This document shows, in pieces, positions 51,001-57,970 of a DNA stretch of 64,000 nucleotides. Location of the stretch: NCBI GenBank assembly GCA_036526135.1, contig DATCZA010000011.1, positions 1 through 64,000 on the forward strand, in the 5' to 3' direction. The DNA is from UBA2965 sp036526135. Lineage in GTDB: Bacteria; Pseudomonadota; Gammaproteobacteria; Pseudomonadales; Azotimanducaceae. Each line of letters starts with the position of its first letter. The stretch's first letter is position 1. Below the pieces are notes generated by a model that saw only the letters and a list, made by a program, of their open reading frames with translations, ran no database searches and was not told the DNA's origin. Position numbers and translations under genes: made by a program.

Positions 51001-51602
51001 ACGACGACGGGAACCGCAACGGCCGTCAGGACCTTGACGAGTTCGGCCTGCAGGGCGTTCGCCTGCTCACCCCCCAGGGCCTGGTCGCCACGACGGACGA
51101 GCACGGTCGGTTCCACATCACGTGCGCCACCGTGCCGCGCGACGACCGCGGCAGCAACTTCGCGCTGAAGCTGGACGACCGGACCCTGCCAAGCGGTTTC
51201 CGCGCCTCCACCGACCGGGTGCAGATCAAGCGCGCCACCCGGGGTAAGGCCCTTCACTTCGAGTTCGGCGCTTCGATTCACCGTGTGGTGGGTCTGGAGA
51301 TCGCCGACGGCGTGTTCTTCCCGGAAAGCAGCGAGATCCGTCCTCAGTGGAAGCACCGCTTCGAGCTCCTGCTCGAGGAGCTCACCAAGTCGCCCTCGGT
51401 GCTGCGGCTGACCTACCTGGCCGACGTCGAGGATCCGAAGCTGGTCAAGCAGCGCCTGCGCGTGGTGAAGAAGCAGATCGTGCGCAGCTGGCGGGAGCTC
51501 GACTGCTGCTACCGGCTCGAGCTCGAGGACGACGTGTTCTGGCGGCTGGGCGCGCCCGCGGGCAAGGCCGTGAATCGACGGGTGGATGGCGGCGATGAGT
51601 AA
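45078..51602 (+). CDS. Giant DUF11-repeat exported protein with OmpA-like C-terminus
   Basis: The 2,174-residue protein has a signal peptide (KRKLALAVMSTLAMWVLAAAPAWA, about residues 10-33). It has at least ten DUF11-type immunoglobulin-like repeats, each with a KTxPxxxxxGxxxxYTxxVxN pattern (for example residues about 1,100-1,540, VLRYTISIYNNGSADATDATLTD). Two SdrD B-like segments follow (GSVWHDASYDDQLDSNE near residue 1,555; GKVYDDGNRNGRQDLDEFG near 1,972). The last 100 residues (FFPESSEIRPQWKHRFELLLEEL) form a degenerate OmpA-like domain. Residues about 132-609 and 612-1,094 are a tandem duplication of a three-repeat block. Such repeats make long stalks. Start ATG at 45078 follows GGAGAG. 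The gene overlaps the next by 8 bp. Confidence 0.9.
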   Translation: MSASSKQNVKRKLALAVMSTLAMWVLAAAPAWAEKCSDYVDGIIDGNAVPAPGQLTVDRDCYISNYDPLDTNITFIHNLGSFLVVFDNVRFRGNMSCDDVGDIHKVWFSDSSSYPGRLPKCYRLWEPVDAVVKENPPGQTFVVIGVPFTYTLTMPVMPDGGPDVQDLYDLRIVDDLTAGGADLRLVGFTSSIPGLVNTGTDTNLVLEHPRVPAGAQLVVELTVVAGDTPRNAPGTTFTNFADWTFYKDLRSDGSPVFLPGDSSETPPLTIAGPELTLTKTGPATLNLGTSGEFTLDIQNVGNSDAWQVNVVDLLPDGASGGMCASSPTVTSARVFGPNGNSRVQGKGWLVEGVDYFVSFTGSPRCQFTFETLSPAGVIAPDERLIITYEAELDPDTQDGAVLTNVAGTPSWYDSDGSVSDRHLYTGSLTNGTVGVLDSEDAHTLTAELSGIFFEKTVANLSTGANPTATAAPGDRLRYTLRVQTTDSALNAFSIGDDLGALNANAVFEPGSLALVASSIPAGASTTNTNPNGGTNGTGLVDVRSLSLAAGSELTIQYDVTLADALLDGSVVSNQAILSGGSLQVDSDDPNVNGQSDPDVSGDEDPTRVLIEVAPPAALVKSTTQPTVSIGETFTYRITVPSAPHGTPLFDVRITDNLAAVAADVDYVDVSRVSGPGSWTPVNTGSGNTLVIEDTGAGIDIPAGEQVVIDITLRLTDSATNVAGLTFGNTAAYTYNQLNGDASSELDGLSGTSADMTIVEPQLTVTKTGPGLMRVGPPATFTLDVQNTGGGRAHSVELTDALPNTAEGGMCDAAPAAFTAQIFQADGATPVGPALAQGADFSVSFSGAPACTFNVDLLSAAATIGPGERLIMTYQALLDADSLDDITLTNVAGATAWFSAATSQARGYAPELTDGSAGILDHEDEHTILTFSPLLSFEKTVINVTTGESPAMTASPGDRLSYSLRVINLGPEPLDDFSVVDELDRLNRNPAFQPGTLQLTVVPDGATTGGTSASGGAAGTGYLEVSGLSLAGSGGTIDIGFEVELAPVLANASLVRNQSQIIAQGFVVQDSDDPNKNDVADPVIVGDEDPTEVQVESAPAFDVDKTSTYLDGDPNVLMAGETLRYTITVQNVGDDNATNAVLRDQIPANTAYVAGSTTLNGASVADVGGTTPLAAGMTISSPADSAAGAMTAIASGSRSNVAVIEFDVVVDASAVDGTVLTNQAFLTATAGIIDQPSDDPDTPVADDPTRDVVGNLPLIYAEKSATLQTDGGSRGVIDPGDVLRYTISIYNNGSADATDATLTDAVPVNTTYVANTVTLNGQPVGRPDGGSFPLAGGLPVSSADVNPPVPGPGAGTITAGEVAVVQFDLRVDDDLPTGTLISNQAVVSTAEVVDQLTDGDGDPATGPEPTVVVVGPAQQLSITKQAAVVGGGAALAGSTLEYLVRVRNVGPVPAIGVSLVDDLDYPTANQLQMVPGSATVNGQSVAATGSVLDIAFGDLDVDGTITLRFQATLSAGLDAGTRVTNRAVATWNVNQQVEASVAVDVGGIVGVGVLNGSVWHDASYDDQLDSNERVLAGWTVELMRNGQVVHTTQTGTDGTYRITGLGPNAASGDSLSLTFTAPGAGPGTALLGQASSASFTNGLQRIDDIVVQSGNNLMNLDLPIDPNGVVYDSVSRTPVSGATLTLVDDVTRAPLPATCFDDTAQQNQVTRADGYYKFDLNFSDGACGSGASYTIEVAAPGSAYTTGYSVLIPPTDLNAPTPFSVPGCPGSLDDAVPATGEHCEAGPSEFAPPTSVQAQSSGTAYRVTGLVFDTRRLPGSAQIFNNHIPLDPILDGAVAISKTTPMVNVNRGQLVPYTITVTNTFGVSLQDVAVIDRFPPGFRYVEGSARLDGVPVEPAMGERDLAWGGLTLAPDSQRSIKMLLGVSAGVSEGEFVNRAQAINTVGQINLSGEATATVRVVPDPTFDCTDVTGKVYDDGNRNGRQDLDEFGLQGVRLLTPQGLVATTDEHGRFHITCATVPRDDRGSNFALKLDDRTLPSGFRASTDRVQIKRATRGKALHFEFGASIHRVVGLEIADGVFFPESSEIRPQWKHRFELLLEELTKSPSVLRLTYLADVEDPKLVKQRLRVVKKQIVRSWRELDCCYRLELEDDVFWRLGAPAGKAVNRRVDGGDE

Positions 51603-54600
51603 GCAGTACCCAATCATCCCGATGTGGCTCGCCCGTTGGCTGGCGTGCGCCGTGGCCATCCTCTGCGCGCCCGCGGCGGCCGAGAAGGTGCAGGAAACCA
51701 CCGCGACCCACGCAGCCGAGCGGCATCTCTCCAGCGACCAGACGTTCACCCAGTGGGCTTTCGATCCGGACCGACTGGCCCAGGCCGACGGGGACCGGGT
51801 CGAGAAGATCGCGGTTGCAACCGTCGAGCCGCGCACCGTCAAGCTCAAAGACGTCGTCCGCCCGATTTATTTCGACTCCGGCGTCGCGGAGATTCCGGCC
51901 AGCACCGTCGCCGAGCTGCGCCATGTGCTGGAAAGCATGCGCGAGCGGCGCAACGTACGGCTGAATCTGGTGGGCCACGCGGACAGCGAGTCGCTTTCCC
52001 CGGAGCTCGAGGACGTCTACGGCGACAACTTCGGGCTGTCCCGGGAGCGAGCGGGCCAGGTTGCCGACTATCTGCAGGCGGTGCTCGCGCTGCCCGCCGA
52101 GGCGCTGTCCATCGAGTGGGCCGGCGACACCCGGCCCGTGGCCTCCAACGACACCGAAGCAGGCCGCGCGCTCAACCGCCGCGTGGAGGTCGAGGTGTGG
52201 TACGACGAGCTCGACGACGGCACTGCCATCGAAGAGAGAGTGGTCATCGACGAGATCGAGCGCGTGAAGGTGTGTCGCGTCGAAACGGTGTGCAAGCTCC
52301 GCTATCTCGATGGACACGACCGACGCGCCCGGGTGCTGAACCTGATCACGCCGCTGCACTACGGCGAGGAAGGCGTGGAGGTCACCGACGAGTTCACAGC
52401 CCAGGTGCAACGCACCATGGCGAGCCTGGGCGACCGCCAGAACGTCACGGTGAAGTTCATCGGCTACACGGACAACCAGACGCTGGCAGGCCGCACGGCG
52501 AGAATCTACGGGACCCACGAAGTGCTCTCCAAAGCGCGCGCACGACGGGTGGCGCTGGCCATCCAGGATCGCCTGGGCCTGGAGACGGCGGCCGTGGCGA
52601 GCAACGGGCTCGGCGCATCCAGGCCGCTGGCGTCCAACGAGACCACAGACGGGCGCGCCCTGAACCGGCGGGTGGAGGTCGAGTTCTGGTACGACGATCC
52701 GCTGCAGGATCTGCCAGACGAGCCCCAGCTGTGTCCGGGCGAGCCGGGCGCAGAGACGGTGACGCGGGTATACGATCCGCCCTGGGGCGGCATCGGCAAT
52801 CTCGAGCTCGAAGGCGGCCGTCCCGTCGTGCCCGCCGGCTACACCCAGGCCCTGGCCCGCGCCCTCGGCGACGTGGCCGACAAGCGCAACCCCCGCCTGC
52901 GCATCCTCGGCTACACGCGCAACGAGCGCCTGGACCGCCGCACCGCCTCGGTGTACGGCGACGACATCGGCCTGTCCGCTGCCAGAGCGCGACGGGCCAT
53001 GGAAACGCTTTCAGCGGAGATGGGCCTGGCTCCAGAGCAGGCCGAGTTCGAAGGCCGCGGCTACGTGCACTCGGCAGACGTGGTCAACGCCGGGTTCGTC
53101 CAGGACGAACGCTCCTACGTTGCCGTCCAGGTCGTCTACGACGATCTCGCCGTGGTCGACGACACCGAGGGAGTGGAGGTCACGCCGCTCACCCGGGAGC
53201 TGGAAACGAAGAACCCCTATGCGCTCAATCTCATGCGTATCACCGTGGACGGCGAGCCCATCGACGACCCGAACCGAAGCTCCGCCGACGTCCAGCGCTG
53301 CACGGACGTTGCCATGAAAGGCGCCGACATCCGCTTCGGCTTCGACAACTTAAGCTCGAAGCCGCGGCTGAGCGTGTCCGCCAGCACCGCGATCCTGGGG
53401 GTCACGGAAGCTGCCGAAGATTCCCTCTCCGCCAGCGGGCTGCAGTTCAGCATGTACGCGAACTACTCCCACTTCATCGACCGCTCGGAGATCCGCATCT
53501 TCGACCGGGACGCCTCCACCCAGACCGAGCCCATGGCCGTGATCGCCGTGGGTCCGGACGGCCAGGCGACCTGGGAGCCCGTGTTGGATTCGTTTGCCGG
53601 CCCGGTGCGGGAGCTGAAGTACCTGCTGCGCGCCTACGATGCGCAGGACCGCTTCGACGAGACCACCACGCAGCCCTTGTGGCTGGTGCGTGAGACCGGC
53701 AGCGCGGCGGCTGCCGAAGGCCCGGTCGCAGAGGCAGAGGAAGGCGAGCCCACCGACCCGCTCCAGCCGGAGTTGCTCTCCGGCTACGGCGAGAACGCTC
53801 TCGCCATGCACAACATCCGTCTTTCGAGCGGCACGGTTCGGGTCAGCGGCAGCGAGGTTCCCGAAGGCCACCGCGTTTACGTCGCGGGTCGGGAAGTGCC
53901 CGTGGACGCCAAAGGCAACTTCGTCAGCGAGGAAATCCTGCCGGAGGGCGCCCACACCGTGGAGGTGGCCGTTCTCGACGATCAGGGCAGCGGGGAGTCC
54001 TATCTGCGGGATCTGGCGTTCGAGCCCAGCGACTGGTTCTACGTGGGCATGGCGGATCTGACGTTCTCCCACAACGAGACCAACGGCCCCATGGAACTGC
54101 TCATGGGGGACGATGCACCGTACGACTACGACTCGTCCGCCGACGGCCGGCTGGCCTTCTTCGTCAGCGGGAAGTTCGGCAACAAGTGGCGCCTCACGGC
54201 CAGCGCCGACACCCGTGAGGATTCCCTGGACAAGCTCTTCACGAACTTCCTGAGCAAGACGCCCGACTCCCTCTTCCGCCGCATGGAGCCGGACGATCAC
54301 TATCCCACCTTCGGGGACGACGGCACGGTAGAGGAGCTCGCCCCGACCCTCGGCAAGTTCTACGTGAAGCTCAGCCAGCGCGAGAACCACGTCATGTGGG
54401 GCAATTTCAAGGTCGGCTACATGGACAACGAGCTCGCGCAGATCGACCGGGGGCTGTACGGCGCGAACTTCCACTACCAGGCCGCCGACACCACCAGCTT
54501 CGGCGAGCAGAAGTTCAGCGTGGATGCTTTCGCCGCCGAGCCCGGCACGGTGGCGAGCCGCCAGGAGTTCCGCGGCACCGGCGGGTCCCTCTACTTCCTG

Positions 54601-56724
54601 CGCCATCAGGATCTGATGGTGGGCTCCGAGCGGGTTCGGGTCGAGGTGCGGGACCGATCCTCCGGGCTCGTCACCGGCGTGGTGAACCTCAACCCCGGCT
54701 CCGACTACGACGTCGACTACCTCCAGGGCAGCATCATGCTGGCCGAGCCCCTGGCTTCCACGGTGGGCGACGACCTGCTCGTGCGCAGCGGCGCGCTGGG
54801 CGGCGACGAGGCCTATCTGGTGGTTCGCTACGAGTACACGCCCGGCTTCGACGAGATCGACGCCCTGTCCGTGGGCGGCCAGATGCACTACTGGATCAAC
54901 GACCACATCAAGGTGGGGCTCACCGCAAACGCCAACGAGGAAGGCGGCACGGACAGCGGGCTGCACGGTGCCGACCTCACCCTGCGCAAGAGCGCGGACT
55001 CCTGGGTCAAGCTGCAGGTGTCGCAGAGCGAGGGGCTCGTCACCGACACCCTGCGCTCGAGCGACGGCGGCTTCGAGTTCGCCGGCTACGACCCCTCGTC
55101 GTTCTCCGATGCCAGCGCCGGCGGCTACCGGGCCGACGTGAGCGTTGGCCTCGACGACTTCTCGTCCCGCCTGGACGGCCGAATCACCCTGTACGCCCAG
55201 GATCTGGATGCCGGCTACTCCGGCCCCGGTCTGACCACCGTTGGCGGCGCCCGCAACTTCGGCGGCACCTTCACCATGCCCGTGACGCGCAAGCTGGAAG
55301 TCAGCGCCAAGAGCGATCTGAGAAAGCAGCGTCAGGGCGTGGAGACGACGGCCCACGAGCTCGACCTGGTATACGACCTGACGCAGCGATGGGACATCAG
55401 CGCCGGCGTGCGACACGACGAGCTCACCGACCGCTCTCCCGTGGTGGCGCCCACCCAGGATCAGGGCCAGCGCATCGACGCCGTGATGCAGGTGGGCTAC
55501 GACTCCCTCGGCCGCTGGAAGGCCTACGGTTTCGTTCAGGATACGGTTTCCTCTGACGGCGACAGGCCAGACAACGCACGCCTAGGCCTCGGCGGCCAGG
55601 TGCGCGTCACGGAGAAGATGACCATCGACTCCGAGTTTTCCACCGGCGATCTCGGCACGGGCGGAAAGCTCGGCACGACGTACATGCATTCGGAGCGGAC
55701 CAGCCTTTACCTGAACTACGCCATGGACAACGAGCGAACCGAGCCCATGCTGCGCGCGCCCCGGGGCAGCGAGGGCAACCTGGTTTCAGGGATCAAGACG
55801 CGGCTGTCCGACGCCACGAGCGTGTACGTGGAGAGCCGCTACCGGCACGGCGATACGGCCAACGGCCTCACCTACGCCTCCGGCGTGAACTTCACCGCGT
55901 CCAACAGCTTCAACATCGGCGCGAACACGGACATCGGCACGCTGAAGGATCTGTCCACGGGAGCGGAGACCGACCGCAAGGCCGCCGGCGTCCGGGTCGC
56001 TTTCGGCACCGAGCGCCTGCAGCTCTCCAGCGGCATCGAGTACCGGAGCGACGACACCGAGCAGCTGGACGACACCACCTCCAACCGCAAGACCTGGCTG
56101 TTCAGGAACACGCTGAAGTACCAGCTGAACGAAAGCTCCCGTCTCGTGGGCAAGCTGAACCACGCCGACAGCACGAGCTCGCTGGGCAACTTCTTCGCCG
56201 GCGGCTACACCGAGGCCGTGTTCGGCTATGCGTACCGACCGGTGCGTCACGACAGGCTCAACACGCTGATGAAGTACACGTACTTCTACAACGTCCCGAC
56301 CACGGATCAGGTCTCGCTCACCCAGACCGCGGCGGACTTCGTCCAGAAGAGCCACATCGCGTCCGTGGACGTCACCTACGATCTCACCTCACGCTGGTCC
56401 ATCGGCGGCAAGTACGCATACCGCCTCGGCGAGATCAGCTACGATCGGGAAAACCCCGAGTTCTTCAGCAACACCGCCAGCCTCTACGTGGTCCGGCTGG
56501 ACTGGGAGTTCCGCGAGAACTGGGAAATCATGGCCGAGACGCGCCTGCTGGACATGGCCGATTTTCAAGAGCAGCGCCAGGGCTATCTCGTTGCCGTCTC
56601 GCGCAACTTCGGCGATCACTTCAAGGTCGGCGCCGGCTACAACTTCACGGACTTCTCGTCCGACCTGACGGATCTGAGCTTCGATCATCAGGGCATGTTC
56701 CTCAACCTCACCGGCGCGTTCTAG
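51595..56724 (+). CDS. Triple OmpA-like domain protein with C-terminal outer-membrane beta-barrel
   Basis: The 1,709-residue protein has a signal peptide and three successive OmpA-like domains (about residues 85-205, 249-368 and 398-518). Each ends in the peptidoglycan-type motif as in NDTEAGRALNRRVEVEVWYDE and NETTDGRALNRRVEVEFWYDD. Two Ig/invasin-like domains follow (about 545-700 and 745-812). A roughly 890-residue beta-barrel (about 815-1709) then ends in GMFLNLTGAF with a terminal phenylalanine, the usual barrel-assembly signal. OmpA domains bind the cell wall, so this protein would link wall and outer membrane and could be the port or stator of the cluster's machine. Start ATG at 51595 overlaps the previous stop; an ATG at 51586 is an alternative. 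Confidence 0.9.
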   Translation: MSKQYPIIPMWLARWLACAVAILCAPAAAEKVQETTATHAAERHLSSDQTFTQWAFDPDRLAQADGDRVEKIAVATVEPRTVKLKDVVRPIYFDSGVAEIPASTVAELRHVLESMRERRNVRLNLVGHADSESLSPELEDVYGDNFGLSRERAGQVADYLQAVLALPAEALSIEWAGDTRPVASNDTEAGRALNRRVEVEVWYDELDDGTAIEERVVIDEIERVKVCRVETVCKLRYLDGHDRRARVLNLITPLHYGEEGVEVTDEFTAQVQRTMASLGDRQNVTVKFIGYTDNQTLAGRTARIYGTHEVLSKARARRVALAIQDRLGLETAAVASNGLGASRPLASNETTDGRALNRRVEVEFWYDDPLQDLPDEPQLCPGEPGAETVTRVYDPPWGGIGNLELEGGRPVVPAGYTQALARALGDVADKRNPRLRILGYTRNERLDRRTASVYGDDIGLSAARARRAMETLSAEMGLAPEQAEFEGRGYVHSADVVNAGFVQDERSYVAVQVVYDDLAVVDDTEGVEVTPLTRELETKNPYALNLMRITVDGEPIDDPNRSSADVQRCTDVAMKGADIRFGFDNLSSKPRLSVSASTAILGVTEAAEDSLSASGLQFSMYANYSHFIDRSEIRIFDRDASTQTEPMAVIAVGPDGQATWEPVLDSFAGPVRELKYLLRAYDAQDRFDETTTQPLWLVRETGSAAAAEGPVAEAEEGEPTDPLQPELLSGYGENALAMHNIRLSSGTVRVSGSEVPEGHRVYVAGREVPVDAKGNFVSEEILPEGAHTVEVAVLDDQGSGESYLRDLAFEPSDWFYVGMADLTFSHNETNGPMELLMGDDAPYDYDSSADGRLAFFVSGKFGNKWRLTASADTREDSLDKLFTNFLSKTPDSLFRRMEPDDHYPTFGDDGTVEELAPTLGKFYVKLSQRENHVMWGNFKVGYMDNELAQIDRGLYGANFHYQAADTTSFGEQKFSVDAFAAEPGTVASRQEFRGTGGSLYFLRHQDLMVGSERVRVEVRDRSSGLVTGVVNLNPGSDYDVDYLQGSIMLAEPLASTVGDDLLVRSGALGGDEAYLVVRYEYTPGFDEIDALSVGGQMHYWINDHIKVGLTANANEEGGTDSGLHGADLTLRKSADSWVKLQVSQSEGLVTDTLRSSDGGFEFAGYDPSSFSDASAGGYRADVSVGLDDFSSRLDGRITLYAQDLDAGYSGPGLTTVGGARNFGGTFTMPVTRKLEVSAKSDLRKQRQGVETTAHELDLVYDLTQRWDISAGVRHDELTDRSPVVAPTQDQGQRIDAVMQVGYDSLGRWKAYGFVQDTVSSDGDRPDNARLGLGGQVRVTEKMTIDSEFSTGDLGTGGKLGTTYMHSERTSLYLNYAMDNERTEPMLRAPRGSEGNLVSGIKTRLSDATSVYVESRYRHGDTANGLTYASGVNFTASNSFNIGANTDIGTLKDLSTGAETDRKAAGVRVAFGTERLQLSSGIEYRSDDTEQLDDTTSNRKTWLFRNTLKYQLNESSRLVGKLNHADSTSSLGNFFAGGYTEAVFGYAYRPVRHDRLNTLMKYTYFYNVPTTDQVSLTQTAADFVQKSHIASVDVTYDLTSRWSIGGKYAYRLGEISYDRENPEFFSNTASLYVVRLDWEFRENWEIMAETRLLDMADFQEQRQGYLVAVSRNFGDHFKVGAGYNFTDFSSDLTDLSFDHQGMFLNLTGAF

Positions 56725-56749
56725 CCGTGAAGTCGTGCGGGCCAGCCGG

Positions 56750-57007
56750 TCAGCGTGGCAAGGCGGCTCGGCCGGTGCGGCGATCTCCGTCGCGCTCGGC
56801 GAATTCCATTTCCAGGTAGTCGACGCTCGAGCGAAGGGCCCGCTGCTCTTCCCAGTCTTCCAGCCGGCGCCGCAGTCCCCGGCTGCGCGCCACGTGCTCG
56901 CGCCTCAAGCTTTCCCGCCGGTCGATGCGGGCCTGCAGCCGTCGCACCTGCTCGAGAATGTGAGGCGATAACCCTTCCTCGTCGTCTTCGTCGAAAATTT
57001 CAGTCAT
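56750..57007 (-). CDS. Small acidic/helical protein of unknown function
   Basis: The 85-residue protein opens with an acidic stretch (MTEIFDEDDEEG) and continues as a strongly charged helix (HILEQVRRLQARIDRRESLRR, LEDWEEQRALRSSVDYLEMEFAERDG). No membrane segment or signal is seen. I do not recognise the family for certain, but small acidic proteins divergent from HdfR-like regulators are common in gammaproteobacteria. The ATG at 57007 is chosen over an earlier in-frame ATG because the conserved acidic opening begins there. It is convergent with the OmpA-barrel gene (25 bp apart). Confidence 0.6.
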   Translation of the reverse strand: MTEIFDEDDEEGLSPHILEQVRRLQARIDRRESLRREHVARSRGLRRRLEDWEEQRALRSSVDYLEMEFAERDGDRRTGRAALPR

Positions 57008-57047
57008 GTCGCTCTCGATGCGGGGCCGCAACGCCCCGGATAACGTC

Positions 57048-57063
57048 GGCGTATATATACGCC
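57048..57063. promoter_or_regulatory. 16-bp perfect palindrome between the small acidic gene and hdfR
   Basis: GGCGTATATATACGCC is a perfect 16-bp palindrome in the divergent promoter region, 41 bp upstream of the acidic-protein gene and 64 bp upstream of hdfR. The central TATATA could be part of a -10 element or an operator. A second, GC-rich hairpin (57,020-57,039) lies toward the acidic-protein gene. Confidence 0.5.
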
Positions 57064-57099
57064 CGGCTATTTGGCAAATACATCAAATATTTCTGTACT

Positions 57100-57124
57100 T
57101 TTTGATAACAGATGTTTATCAAAA
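57100..57124. promoter_or_regulatory. 9-bp inverted repeat at the hdfR start, likely autoregulatory site
   Basis: TTTTGATAA and TTATCAAAA are perfect 9-bp arms around a 7-base spacer, ending three bases before the hdfR ATG. The size and symmetry fit a LysR-type operator, and its place over the ribosome site suggests the regulator can block its own synthesis. The run is strongly AT-rich compared with the surrounding GC-rich DNA. Confidence 0.55.
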
Positions 57125-57127
57125 GGC

Positions 57128-57970
57128 ATGGAAACCGAGCTGCTCAGAACTTTCCTGGAAGTCAATCGCACCCGCCACTTCGCTCGCGCCGCCAGCAACC
57201 TGCACCTGACTCAGGCGGCCGTGAGCGCGCGGGTGCGCCATCTCGAGGAAATCGTCGGCGAGCGGCTGTTCACCCGCACCAGAAACAACATCCAGCTGAC
57301 CGTCGCCGGGCACCGGCTGCTCGGACATGCCGAGGCGATCGTCGGGTCCTGGAACCGGGCCCTCCTCGAAACCGGCGCCCCGGCGAGCACGCGGGCGCTG
57401 GTGGCGCTGGGTTGTCTGCCCAGCATCTGGGAAACGTATCTGACCGACTGGCTGAGCCGCACCTACGAGGACCTGTCGCCGATCTTGTTGCAGATCGAAC
57501 TGCTCAACACCGAGGCGCTCGTCAGGCGCCTGCGGGAGAACTCCATCACCATCGGGCTTCTCTACGAACCGCCCCAAGCGGACGATCTGATTGCCGAGCA
57601 GGTCACCGAGGTCAGCGTAAGGCTGGTCTCGTCCAGCCAGGGGCTCAGCGTCTCGGACTCTCTGCCCGGTTACGTTTACGTCGACTGGGGAACGTCTTTC
57701 GCCATCGCGCACGATACGCGCCTGGGGATTTCAACCCCGCCCGCGCTGCGGGTCGACACGCCGGCTATCGCCTACCGCTTTCTCACCGAGCACGGCGGAA
57801 CGGCGTATCTGCCGTCGGCCATGGTCGCCGGTGCCCTGTCCGCAGGGCTGCTGTTTCCCGTCGCAGGAGGGAAGACGTTCACGAGGGCCGCGTTCATCGC
57901 GAGGAGCGCGACCGCCAGCGCGGTCGATTCGATCAAGGCCGTGACGGCGAGCCTGCGAGCGCTGGTGTAG
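57128..57970 (+). CDS. hdfR: HdfR-like LysR-family transcriptional regulator
   Basis: The 280-residue protein has the LysR winged helix at the N-terminus (METELLRTFLEVNRTRHFARAASNLHLTQAAVSARVRHLEEIVGERLFTRTRNN in outline) and a substrate-binding C-terminal domain. The opening pattern, including TRHFARAA and FTRTRNNIQLT, matches HdfR, which in E. coli represses flhDC (flagellar) genes and activates glutamate synthase. The local target set here is unknown. The ATG at 57128 is chosen because the HdfR alignment starts there; an upstream in-frame ATG adds 19 residues of unlike sequence. Its 3' end overlaps ptsP on the other strand by 38 bp. Confidence 0.85.
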   Translation: METELLRTFLEVNRTRHFARAASNLHLTQAAVSARVRHLEEIVGERLFTRTRNNIQLTVAGHRLLGHAEAIVGSWNRALLETGAPASTRALVALGCLPSIWETYLTDWLSRTYEDLSPILLQIELLNTEALVRRLRENSITIGLLYEPPQADDLIAEQVTEVSVRLVSSSQGLSVSDSLPGYVYVDWGTSFAIAHDTRLGISTPPALRVDTPAIAYRFLTEHGGTAYLPSAMVAGALSAGLLFPVAGGKTFTRAAFIARSATASAVDSIKAVTASLRALV

